64,000 bases of DNA from NCBI GenBank assembly GCA_029204225.1, contig CM055096.1:71333349-71397348 (forward strand). Direction: 5' to 3'. The DNA comes from Diphasiastrum complanatum (lineage: Eukaryota; Streptophyta; Lycopodiopsida; Lycopodiales; Lycopodiaceae). Positions 33,661 to 43,913 of the stretch are shown here, in pieces; position 1 is the first letter of the stretch; each line of letters begins with the position of its first letter. The notes under the pieces are model-generated. The model saw nothing but the letters and a program-made list of their open reading frames with translations, was not told the origin of the DNA and did not search any database. The translations under genes and the position numbers were made by a program.

Positions 33661-34194
33661 TGTTATGTCCATGACCAGTACATAGGATTCAGTATACTCC
33701 TAGTCTTGGATACATGGTACTCCAGTGAAACAAGCTGTTCGTTATGCCATGTCATACTGGACGTGACCCGAAAGTAACTAATATCCTTGTGAGGCCCAGA
33801 ACACACTAAATGGAGTTAGTACAAGGTTTGACACAATGTATGCATGTGTAGAGTTATCAATAGCAATACTACGAATAGAGGATCCATGCATAGAGACTCT
33901 ATTCTAGATTAATCTATTTATAGGAGAGTTAGGACCTTGCATGACTATGTGCACAAGTGGTTCATGGCTCTATATAATGAGGCTTAACTTGCCCTACTAC
34001 TTACATTTGTGGTTGATTCATTGCCAGGCTCTCACTCTACTTTCATGATTCTTATTCCTTGGCTTGGGGGTGAAGCTTCTAGAGTTGATTGATTGCTTCT
34101 ACTTGGTTGGGTGGTTTCTCCATTGTGTGTTTTCCATTATGTTTGTCTTGTAAGCAGGATCGACTTGAGGAGCTTCCCCTTATAGTCGTATCAA
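33661..34194 (+). repeat. 5' LTR, family with TGTTATG start (second copy)
   Basis: It starts TGTTATGTCCATGACCAG and ends CCCCTTATA. It aligns with 27785-28304. A degenerate primer site (TCGTATCAAAG, 34196) follows, so both copies are 5' LTRs and do not form one LTR pair. Confidence 0.8.
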
Positions 34195-34969
34195 AGTAAG
34201 GCTTACGAAGATTGGAAAACTTAGAGACGAGGTGCTTTTCATTGGAATCTTGGTGGAGATCAACTAGTATTCTCATCCAGGTGGTGGAACAAGTGTGCAA
34301 GTTAGTGGATCTTCCCAATTTCAATTTTCATGTTGCTAAGATCCATGTCTCTCTTGATTTTTTGTGGTTTATGGAGAATTTCTCCATGAAAGCCAATTTG
34401 TGTTGCCTTTTTGGAGCTTGTTGTTGTGTAGCTCAAATCTTATGTAGATCTGAATTTTTTAGCAAGTGTACTTTTATACTAGTAATGTTATTAATGATGC
34501 ATGCTGGATCTTTCCATGGTTTATGATTCTAGGCTATGTTTTGGTCAAAATTGCTTGGTTTTTTATGCTTTTTGACACAAAATAGATAGTAAGAACCAAA
34601 ATCCAGCAACATAAAATCAATTAGATTGCTATAATTCTGTAAACAACTTATTGTGAAAAAAAAACTGAAAAAGAGCTATAAATCATGATTTTTGCTTCTT
34701 TTTTTTCATAAAGTTGGATAGTAGGTGACTATTATGGTTGACAATTTCCGTAGAACTGAAATTTACGTAAAACTCCGTAAAGTAAAAAAAAAGATAGTTA
34801 ATGTCGCATGTCATGCATGCTTGATAGACATTAATTCAGTAAGATTAGAAGTTGAACAGTGAATTGATTTTTTGATTTCGATTGCCTAAATATTGACAGT
34901 GTTTTTGATAAATTTTTAAGTTACGTAAATTTTTTTAAAAAAATAAAATCCGAACATTCAAAATTTTTG
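34195..34969 (+). other. Leader of the second TGTTATG-family element
   Basis: No ORF. It aligns with parts of 28318-29700, but is shortened by an internal deletion relative to that copy. Confidence 0.6.
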
Positions 34970-35368
34970 ATGGCCGAAGAAACTTCAAATCAAACTGCAA
35001 ATCCAGGTGCACCATCCTATATGGTGATTTGCCAGCAGTTGAATACGACACTCAACGATATGACTAATCGGAATTAGATGAGAGATCAGCAAAGGGAAGT
35101 TCTTCTAAACCAGGTCAACTTGTTATCTTCGTCCAATCTCGGTTTTCAATCAGAGATTTATTCAGGAGAAAAGAAGGAGAACAAACCTAAAGTCGTCGAA
35201 GAACCGCTCGTTAGGTGGAGCAGTTACTTCAACTTGCATCACTACAAGAGTACGGACGATTTCCAAGGCTTTTTTTTTGAGCATATTTTTGAAAGATACT
35301 TTTTAAAAATGAGTCGCAGGGGGAGCGGAATGCTCAAGACACGGGTCCGGTGTTTGGCCTCGGTATAA
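34970..35368 (+). pseudogene. Gag N terminus of the TGTTATG-family element
   Basis: ATG at 34970 opens a frame MAEETSNQTANPGAPSYM with one in-frame TAG at 35075-35077, then continues through a Gln/Asn-rich segment and a Lys/Glu linker. The segment HHYKSTDDFQGFFFEHIFER resembles the start of a Gypsy capsid domain in position and style. It ends at 35368 near a stretch of short repeats. The remainder of the element is not found to the right; CACTA A sequence follows. I infer Gypsy gag from context and LTR similarity to the chromovirus. Confidence 0.55.
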
Positions 35369-35919
35369 GCCTACCAAATTTGAAATTGTTTCTGAGACAT
35401 TTATAGAGAGGGTTATAGAGAGGCATATAGAGAGGGTTATAAAGAGGGTCAAAGTGGCAAGAGACATGCCAAGACACTCTGCTAACTGAGGGTAATGCCA
35501 AGACTGATGAAAAAAAAAGGCCCCTTGGTATAAACCACGGTATAAAACAAAATGTAAATGGATCTCACTCTAGAATTTGTTACCTATCAACACATTGAAT
35601 TCCATTTTCTATCAACATTGGTTGCCCTATGCACAAGTGAATAAAGAAATTTATGTATCACAAAAGAATGATGACCACAAATTGTGTACTCACATGCGTC
35701 GACTTCTTGTTTGATGTCAACTAGTCAATTAACAAAGTGTAATTGCATCTGTGAGCAACATGATTGATATTACAATGAGCTGAAATACATCACTTATTCA
35801 TTTGGTGGTTCGTCGTTATCATTTGCCACATCATCATGTGACAAATCCACTAAACGAAATGAGTCTATCTCTAATTCTAGCCAAATATCTCCTAAAGCTT
35901 CATCATTAATAAGCTGATC
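35369..35919. other. Noncoding stretch with short tandem repeat
   Basis: It contains an imperfect ATAGAGAGGGTT repeat at about 35398-35450. The pair GGTATAAGCC and GGTATAAACC sits near 35363 and 35528. It is probably the terminal region of CACTA A, but no CACTA terminus could be identified. Confidence 0.4.
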
Positions 35920-37690
35920 TTAAAAAGCTAATGGCGATGTTGACAACGAGTGAGATCGAAAAGGTGTGTTGTGTATCATCGATCCATCCGATGATGATGC
36001 ATCACACTCAACATCATCATTAGCTTGTGAAGCTTGCACATGATCATCCTCCAAAAATGTGTCATCGAATCTGTCATCATGATCTTGTTCATGAGGTGCA
36101 ACAGCTGGCAGCACTATGTCCTCCACGACATTTCTATCTTTGAGTTTTTTTTTACTTCGAGGAGCGACTTGAATCACTTACTACCATCTAGGATCTGAAC
36201 AATTGGGATGAAATACCACATGTAATTGATCGATGTTACCATAAATGTTGACTTGTAGTAAGTATCCATAGCTATGTTATAGTTGCTTGGGCATTACTAT
36301 ATACAATACACATTTTTTGCAGTATACTGAAAATCGATTGATTGACAACAAAAGAGCGTAGACATCTTGAAGGCATAGAAGAAATGTACCTGCTCACATT
36401 GTTGAAGAAAAACAAATGTATCGCTTTGATATGTCCAAAGCTTGGTAGAGTCAATGGCAAAATAACCACTCTCATCTTTCTTGATAGTTGCATTGGGACC
36501 ATTGCAAATAACTTTGAACCATTTGACATCAAATATGAAAAAGCTGAATTGCCTAATTCCAACTTTGAGGATGTCATTGATTGTCCCACAATAATCAAGT
36601 TGAGAAGAGCTGCCATGCTTTCTCGACTCTCTTGGGTAAAATTTGCCATGACTCCACAATCGTAAGTGTTTCTATTTTTGTCAATGCGCCCCATATGAAA
36701 GTGTCATCCATGAATCCACTGTGCATTATATAATTTTGTACTGAACTAAATGTGTTAGGGATACAACAAACATGTACAAAATTGCACGTACAAATATATT
36801 TCAATTAACATGTGAATGATGATCATCATAACTTACATGTAAATCGCACCCCCTTGCATATTCCCACTCTCTCTCTGTTACTTCTTGGTTGTTTGCCGAG
36901 GCTTCTCTAAGAACATCACGCAGCCAAACAATCAAGCATCATGTCCTTTGGTAGAAGGGTGAGGTCAGGTGGATATGGTTGTATTCTATGCCATCTCCTG
37001 AAAGTGGCTTGAGCTGTTTGTCTATGAGCCTTGTCCTCTTCGTATAGCGAGATCCACTTTTGCATTTCCTCGTTATTAACAATGCAAAACTTATTTATTT
37101 TCTCCCTGAAGGACTCACTCATTTTCATGATCGCTCCTTTTCCTTGAGGAACTTCCCCAACAACACACTCATCATCCTTCTTATCCCAAAGACGAGGAAT
37201 AGAAGGATCGCTATGAGCAAGGAACTCCGTGATGTAAACCACAGACTCTTGCACTAGCCATCCTTCCACCATGCTATTCTCAAGCCTTGCTCTTTGTCTT
37301 ACGAAGCCTTTTGATGTTTTCATGAATCGTTCCAAGAAAAACATCCAACGGCTATAGACAGTGCTTGAATTAAAAAAATGGATCAATGTTAGTGAGAGAA
37401 CATGGGAATTACCACAATACCAATAGTCTAGGATGGACTAAGAATAGGCAATTGACACAAGTAGATGATGTACTTGCAATGGCCACCTCATCTACCAAAT
37501 ATACAATGATATGCATTTGAATGGTTAGAATGGATGTGGAAAAGTGCTTATAGATCAAACACGATGCCTTGATGGCGCTTTGTCTTGCTGCCTCAATGGA
37601 TGTAGCGGTATCTCCTTGGATGAAATGTATCTTCATAAGAAAAGTAAACAACTATATTAACATTTGCGTTAGTAAGATCATCATCTTAAA
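35920..37690 (-). pseudogene. CACTA A: C-terminal part of a tnp2-type transposase
   Basis: Minus strand order is DUF4218 (MFFLERFMKTSKGFVRQRAR, then SMVEGWLVQESVVYI, about 37340-37230) and a region ending LPKDMMLDCLAA. DUF4216 follows (NTYDCGVMA, DYCGTINDILKVG, FSFFIFDVKWFKV, KKDESGYFAID, about 36670-36380). Last comes an acidic tail after PNCSDPRW and VIQVAPRSKKK (36177-35920). These are the conserved C-terminal domains of plant CACTA (En/Spm) transposases. Several stops and frame changes are present. The catalytic tnp2 domain is missing because an LTR element begins at 37695. It is very similar at nucleotide level to CACTA B (47250-48480). Confidence 0.85.
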
Positions 37691-37694
37691 TCAC

Positions 37695-38171
37695 TATTAC
37701 GTCCATGTCCAGTATGTGGGATTCGGAGTAATTTCTGACATGGATAGCCGGTCACTCTAGGTGTATATGGTTATTGGTTATGCCTCGTCATTCCAGGCTT
37801 GGCCTGTAAAGTAATTAATAATCATATGAGGGCCCAGACCTATAATTGGACATAGGAGCACTTGCATGGTGTCTGACTTCTATAATGCAAGAATAGGAGG
37901 TTAATAGCTAATATAGGCTGCATGGAGATCCTAAGCAAAATATTTTCTTTTTGGAGAGAGAAAACTTACCGTGGAAACTCGCTCATCTTCCTATTGGAAA
38001 TTCAATTTCTTGAGCCATGATTCCTCTCCTCTCTTGCATTCATTCACCATGGCTTGTCCAGGAGGGAACTCTAGGAGGGGTCTAGGATTGGATGGGTGGT
38101 TTTGCCCCACATGTGTCCTTTGTTTGTTTTACAGCAAAATCTAGTCAGATCTTCATAAGGCGATTCTTACA
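37695..38171 (+). repeat. 5' LTR of the Ser/Thr/Pro-gag element
   Basis: It starts TATTACGTCCATGTCC, a decayed version of the TGTTATGTCCATG start used by the LTRs at 27785 and 33661. It ends CGATTCTTACA with one base before the primer site. A truncated copy lies at 26377-26736. Confidence 0.78.
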
Positions 38172-38172
38172 G

Positions 38173-38184
38173 TGGTATCAGAGC
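38173..38184 (+). other. Primer-binding site
   Basis: TGGTATCAGAGC, exact Met-tRNA complement. Confidence 0.88.
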
Positions 38185-39364
38185 TGTGGATTTGCATCAA
38201 TCGGAAGGTGGAGCTACTTCTTGTATTTTCTCAAATTTTGTGGACTTTTCCTTGCATGTTACTTCCAGGTGGTGGAATTGATCTCCAAGTAGGTGGCTTC
38301 TCTGAATTTGGTGTACTTTCAGCCTAAAGATCATAATTATGGATTTTTTTCCATAGATTTTGATGGAAATCAAAGAATTTTTGATGGTTTTAGTGAATTT
38401 GTCACCTAGAATTGAAGTTTTTGCTTGGAATTGATCATAGGTGCTGATGTAGTACCTTTTCTAGATTATGCTTGCTGGTTGAAAGTCATTAATGATTGGA
38501 TCTAATGATTGCATGATGTTGGAATAGCCAAAAGGATGATTAGATAGTGATTTTGGACAAAAAATTGGGGTTTTTGGACTAAATATGGGCTATAGAATCC
38601 ATATTTGACTGAAATCAGAACTTGTAGTGCTTGCATGTAATGGATTTATAGGGATTTGGATCTGATTGCACTTATTTGTAAATTTGACCCACAGATTTTG
38701 CTCAAAATTGGTCAAAAATCATGGTTTTTAGAATTTTTCTGGACTAATTTTGTGGTAGATCTCAAAATTCATAGCCAATATTTTGCATGCACATTTTCAA
38801 AGGTGTAATGAAACTGTCCTAAGGTTGTCATAAAGTTTGGTTAGAATTGGACACCATTTAAAATAGTGTATTTTTGGTGATTTTTGGGCATGAATACCTA
38901 CCAAATGGGGGTCTGAACCTGTTGCTTCTCATTACAAGCTTAAAGATATGATGGATTGGATGATTTCTGGGTAGATTTGCGAATTCTTGACAAAAAAATC
39001 TATATATAGACCTCCACCCTCCTCTCCACGAATTGTTTTTTTTGAGCCATCATGCATCCAATTTGGATAGGTGAGCATTAGACACCATCATGTTGAAGTT
39101 TTGCTTGTTGAAGGAGGCCAAAAATGCATTTTTTGCATGATCTGAGCTTATGATTGCTTGTTGGACCTGTTAGAAGCTTCTATACCTCTCTAATGAACCT
39201 TAGTAGAGGCTGGCCCTCTCCTTTGTAACTTTTCTTGTGCATTCCTTGAATAGAAGCTTTGGGGATTTAACCGATCTACCATTCTCTTTGCCACCGTTCC
39301 TTATACTAACCTTGTTCCCCCTTCTATCACTTCCACATCCACCCTCCCAGCAGTTACTGATTCA
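38185..39364 (+). other. Noncoding leader
   Basis: About 1.2 kb, T-rich, with no supported ORF. It is the leader of the element whose gag-like ORF follows. Confidence 0.55.
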
Positions 39365-39868
39365 TTGTTCTGCAAACAAATGTGTGGCGCTGCCTCATCT
39401 TGCACTAGCCCTCCTCCCACACATCAATGCACAGCACCATCACGCCCCACATCTGCTTCTTCCACAACCACTGCTTCTGCTTCCACACAGCCATCCGCAG
39501 TTGCCAGCACTTCTACTCCTATCGCTCCCATACTTCCTCATTCCACAGCCACTCTCGCATCTTCCACTCTTACCATCACCATCGATTCTTCCATCCCTCT
39601 TGCATCCACTTCTACCTCACTTCTCACTATCAACCCCCTCGATTCACAGCTTTCTCCCAACACCCTTGCTTGGATGAATCTCATTAACCTTTCACCGTCC
39701 CTAAAAGGCTCTTCCATCCTCAACATTGTCCTTCAGTTTTCCACCGTTCCTATCATCCCTTCCTTTGAGCAATTCGTTCTTACTCCTTCCCAAACCACTG
39801 CCACCTCTCTCACACCTCCCACTTCACCTCTAAAAGCTGTCGAGGGCCAACAAACCATTACTCGATGA
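39365..39868 (+). pseudogene. Ser/Thr/Pro-rich ORF, probable gag N terminus
   Basis: A 167-codon frame. The first two thirds are almost only Ser, Thr, Pro and Ala. A more conserved part (DSQLSPNTLAWMNLINLSP, then LQFSTVPIIPSFEQF) is repeated with protein-level conservation at 27616-27784. I do not recognise the family. It sits about 1.2 kb after a primer site and upstream of coiled-coil and zinc-knuckle sequence, so it is most likely the N-terminal part of a gag polyprotein. The base composition (C-rich on the plus strand) differs strongly from its surroundings. A second overlapping frame from 39237 is probably a shadow. Confidence 0.55.
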
Positions 39869-41118
39869 CGCATTTGTACAGACGACCTATGTATCATCGC
39901 TTGATCGTGCCATCGCACCTGACGACATGACAGTGCCGGAGAACCTCATTGAAGACAATGACGAAGGCGCACAGAACATTCAGACATCATCTCACCAAGC
40001 CCCACTAGAACCACCCTACCGGCCAATCCCACGGATCTCACAATGGCCTACAAGTCTTGGGCACATTTATCCAGGATGCGGTAGAAACCAAAATCTCTTT
40101 GGACGGCCGAGTCTTGGAGTTGGCCACGAGCAATACGCAGCTGTGAGCAAAAATCGTCTAGCTCCAATGAGACCTGCTGATAGCCTAGCAGCATGAGTAG
40201 ACAGAGAAGTCACAAGTGCTAAAACTCAAAAAGCACGTTGTAGATCTCCAAGGGTACATCATGACTCTCACTAGATCCACCATGGACGCTCAACTTAAGG
40301 TCCAGGAGATCCAACAGCTGACAACACAATGCCTAGTCCTGTTCCAAGCACAACTTTTGGTGCTTGAAATAGAGAATACACGCCTGGGAGCGGAGGTGAT
40401 CTACAAGACAAGAAGTCAGCCTGGTTAACTCAACCGACACCTGCCCACCACAGGCCGCTCAGCCAAGCCGAGATGGATCTCCTCACACAGCAGGTAAAGG
40501 TTTACTGCAAAACCTTCGATAGATACCAGGCTGACTTTGACAACTATCAAAGGAGCACCTTACAAGAACTGACACAAGCAAAAATATCCCTCAAGGCATG
40601 CCAGTGGCACATGCAGCAGCAAGCCCAACCAGCCCCCATGGTGATTCCAACGCCACCCACACTTGAAGCTGCCTTGGCTAGTTCTAGCCAAGACAAAGGA
40701 AAATAGGCAACATGGCTAGAATATCAAGCACAATCATCAAATACGGTTGAGGCCAATGTGCAAGATTAGGGTCCAGATTCCATTCAAGCAACAAATCCGA
40801 GCCCTAGCCAAGGGGACCACCAGGCCTCCACATCTCAAGGATCAAGATCCATATCTGTCAACTACACCTTTTGATGCCCAAAGTCCGTACAAGCACAACA
40901 AGCTCCTCCTGTGAATCTAATGGAACCAGAGCCTTACAATGGTAATGAGCAATGGAATTATAGTAATGATCAAGAAATTGGTCCTTCAAAGCAGTATGCT
41001 ATCTATGATGCCGCACGCAACAACAAACAACGAGACAATGGGCTAGAGCACCACTTGGATGCTTTGCATGTGGAGAGAACCACAAAGTTGCGAGATGTCC
41101 GAACAAAGAAATATTTGT
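39869..41118 (+). pseudogene. Coiled-coil and zinc-knuckle part of the same gag, frame-broken
   Basis: Broken frames continue the previous ORF. 40216-40428 reads LKKHVVDLQGYIMTLTRS and VQEIQQLTTQCLVLFQAQ, a heptad-like coiled coil. 40473-40706 adds LLTQQVKVYCKTFDRYQ and a Gln/Pro-rich tail. Near 41064-41105 one frame reads GCFACGENHKVARCPNK, close to a zinc knuckle but with three residues between the second Cys and the His in place of four. The order coiled coil then zinc knuckle fits a retrotransposon gag. The element is cut at 41118 by element F and no pol is present. Confidence 0.55.
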
Positions 41119-41949
41119 TGTGCAAAAAGTACAAAAAGGACCAAGAGTGGATCCTAATCTGATCCTCAAGAGGGATTGGTTGTCAGATTACTTGATCTAT
41201 CAATCTACTTCAGATTAAGATCAATCTAGATCAATTCTAGACACAAAATCCTAACAAGAACAATCATTAATTGAAGGTAAGTGTACTTTATGGTTTCACA
41301 CGTGTGAAACACTATATGAGTATGGAATCCAACCTGAAAATAAAGTACACATTGATAGAACCTCAAAACAATCAAAACAAATGTAGACAAATGGAAAGAA
41401 CCACTCAAAATTGCTTCCAAAACCAAGATTGGTGTCTCACAATGATTATGGCCAAATGTGGCTCTATATATACAATAAGTGAGAGCTCGTGGTACTGATC
41501 ATCCCTCTGATCCCACATGTGTGAAGGTGCTTTGTCATATGATGATTCATCATGCAAAACTAACACTTGGACAAAACCTTCTATTTTGAGCACTTTTGGT
41601 CTATTTTTCTTCTATGTGGAGATCTACTTGGAAATCTTCTAGAACTCAAAATTTGCCTACTTCAGCTTATTCCACATGTGTGAGCTGTCCTCTACTCATG
41701 GGATATGACACCTAACCAAGGATGTGGCTCATGCAATCAATAGATTGATGCCATGTGTCATATGTCTAGAAAACTAGTTTTTGACCTTTTTAGCCACTAG
41801 AACTTGAATTAAATCATATGTACATCCTATATGATTATGGTACATGACAAGTACACTAGTTTCACACGTGGGAACAGGATCCACACATGTGTGTTTATCT
41901 ATATACAAGATTTTTGGCCTCTACCAAGCTTATGTTTGCATTTTTCACA
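41119..41949 (-). repeat. 3' LTR of element F
   Basis: Minus strand start is TGTGAAAAATGCAAAC and its end is CTTTTTGCACA. A TATA-like run lies at about 41464-41473. It carries a perfect 16-base palindrome TTTCACACGTGTGAAA at 41294-41309 and four more CACATGTG or CACACGTG-like sites upstream of the TATA run (near 41515, 41675, 41868 and 41882). An inverted fragment of this LTR occurs at 5382-5778. Confidence 0.85.
41294..41309. promoter_or_regulatory. G-box palindrome in LTR
   Basis: TTTCACACGTGTGAAA is a perfect 16-base palindrome with a CACGTG core, the plant G-box bound by bZIP and bHLH factors. It lies about 158 bp downstream of the TATA-like run, so it should be transcribed as well. Related sites are at 2722, 21741, 45392, 51259 and 55392. 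Confidence 0.6.
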
Positions 41950-42398
41950 CTAAAAAATCTAGCTTGGTAAATTTAGCTTGATGGAAAACATGATGATCTT
42001 GAACTTGACTCCATGGGCTGAATTGGTCTTTGCTGGTTCAAAAGGTGTGAAGATCAGCCAATGAGCTTGATGTTGATCTGAAATCACCATATCCATGATA
42101 GTGCTTCTTTGATGTTGACATCTTTGATGAACTTGAGAGCTTTGCACCATCCTAGCATCTTCGAAAATGATTCCTTCCAAATTTCATGTAGATGCTTGAC
42201 TTTGAGGCTTGCTCCTTCTTCATGTGCATGTTCTTCCATGAGAAAATAAAGATTTCTTCTTGACTTATTAGGATCACAAAGATCTAACATCATGTTACCA
42301 TGATCTAGAGAATTAGACTTATCTAAATTGGCAAGACTATGCATGCTATAATAACAAAGTGTTTGCATCATATCTTCATGCTTGTTTACCATGCTAAT
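41950..42398 (-). pseudogene. Element F, region between module Y and the 3' LTR
   Basis: Not recognised. An open minus-strand frame of 102 codons (42392-42084) reads MVNKHEDMMQTLCYYSM and KVKHLHEIWKESFSKML. It is followed by a short noncoding stretch to the LTR. It may be the C-terminal end of the cargo polypeptide. No transmembrane stretch or catalytic motif is seen. Confidence 0.4.
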
Positions 42399-43012
42399 CT
42401 AAGATCCAATGAGGCTAAATACTTCATTATGGAGAAAAGTGTCTTTAGAAGATGATTCACTTACTCTCATAAAGAGTTTACAATTTGCCTCAATACAAAT
42501 TTTCAAACTATGAGTGAACAAATCACTTTTGCTCTTACATGACTCAAGAGCATACATCTGATGAAATAACCATTTGCTTTCTAATTGATTTAAAATCAAT
42601 TTCAACCTTTTAAGAACATCATCTATGTTCTCAAGAGAGACTTCATACTCAACTAGTATGGCATTACTCCAATTTGGAGATGCAATGATCTCACTAAAGC
42701 AAATTGATTTATCAAATGACATAAGAGAAGTAAGTATGAGATGTATACCACATGAGATATGCTCCTCTTTCCCTTGAAATGTGAGCCACATGGAATCAAC
42801 CATATTTCTTGAGTTTCTTTTTGGAATCACAACTTGAGAAGATCTCTCCTCCTCAATCCTTGGCACACTTGAACCTTGAGATGATTCTTTAAGATCCTCT
42901 TCATGGTGCTCCTTCTTGATGGAAATCCGAGACCTCCATGTCTCATAATGATCACAACAGCTATGACCACACAATATGCACTTCCTATGATTATCAGAAT
43001 TACTTATGCTAG
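42399..43012 (-). pseudogene. Element F cargo module Y, second copy (unassigned)
   Basis: Not recognised. A 191-codon minus-strand frame (42974-42399) has a basic and acidic N-terminal part (SIKKEHHEEDLKESSQGSS), then SFDKSICFSEIIASPNWSNA, ILVEYEVSLENIDDVLKRL and a C terminus ANCKLFMRVSESSSKDTFLH. The last 100 codons repeat the first copy at about 43690-43070, offset by about 680 bp: ILVEYE with ILVECD, CKLFMRVSESS with CKLLMRISEAS, and FSLIG with VSLIE. The sequence is mixed helical in character with no known motif. Protein-level conservation between copies suggests it was coding. Confidence 0.55.
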
Positions 43013-43690
43013 AAACATAAGTTCAAAAATCACCACAACTTGGCATGATTTTTCTAATATTGAAATCAAAAGGCATTTCCATCTCAATAAGGCTAACTAC
43101 TTGCTTATGGATATAAGTGTCCACTTTGGATGCCTCACTTATTCTCATAAGAAGTTTACAACTTGCCTTTAAAATTGAAAACTTACAATTTTCATCTTTA
43201 TGAATGAGCACATCATTCATGATCTTATTGAAACCAAAAGATCCTACATTATGAAGATATTTCCATTTTCTTGACTTCATAACTAATGTAAGCTTACAAG
43301 GAAAACATATTTTGCTATCTTTTAAGGCATCACACTCAACTAGTATTGCCTTAATCCACCTTTGAGATCAAAAATCTCTCCAAAGCAAAATGGTTCTTCA
43401 TAAGTTGACATGAGAGCATAAATCAAACTATTTTCATTTTGTGATTGCTCCTTATTCTTGATTGATTTCTCTTGGATAATAACAATAAGTTTGAACTTGT
43501 CCAAAGTTCCAAACAAAATACTTTCCAAGAACATAAAATAAATCCAAGTTACTTTCATGAAAGTGACATCTATCTTTGCATCTTGAACCAAACAATGCAC
43601 TTCCAAATGAAAAATTTCAAAAGATTTGACGTGTTGTGATGGACTCTTGAAGACAAATCTTGCAAGTCCTTGTGAGACTCCAAGCCTCAT
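43013..43690 (-). pseudogene. Element F cargo module Y, first copy (unassigned)
   Basis: Not recognised. Two minus-strand frames cover it: 43690-43340 (SLIYALMSTYEEPFCFGEIF) and 43280-43023 (MKSRKWKYLHNVGSFGFNKI, CKLLMRISEASKVDTYIH). A break near 43340-43280 separates them. It aligns with the second copy over about 600 bp. It follows gag directly, where protease and integrase stand in a normal Copia element. Confidence 0.55.
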
Positions 43691-43913
43691 TCACCTTTCC
43701 ACAAAGGAAACACCTTTTCTTGGACTTGTCCTTCTTGTATTTGCATTTTGAACTTGAAGCTCCATCCTTCACCTCGGTCCCCTTGCTTTGGTTATCCTTG
43801 GATGGACTGGTCTTCTTTTTGTAGCATCTTGAGAAAAAATATCCTCCCTTGCCATAAAGGTTGCACTCAGGATCCTTTCTTTCCTTCAATAGGATGCCAC
43901 CTATTGATGCCAT
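43617..43913 (-). pseudogene. Element F gag, internally deleted
   Basis: The start at 43913 reads MASIGGILL, the same opening as the gags of elements E (MASNGGILLE) and G. It then jumps straight to a zinc-knuckle-like segment (CNLYGKGGYFFSRC, in which the second Cys is Tyr) and a Lys/Ser-rich tail (KCKYKKDKSKKRCFLCGK). The capsid domain is absent. About 26 codons of open frame upstream of the ATG are not part of gag. The missing capsid means no particle could be formed from this copy. Confidence 0.7.

Noticed and set aside
27785-34194. LTR pair of a single element between 27785 and 34194
   Set aside because: Both LTRs are followed by a primer-like site and the same leader, so they are the 5' LTRs of two separate copies.
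39237-39677. 146-codon Leu/Pro-rich frame overlapping the Ser/Thr/Pro ORF
   Set aside because: It is the shadow of the 39365-39868 frame in C-rich sequence; only the latter has a conserved fragment elsewhere (27616-27784).
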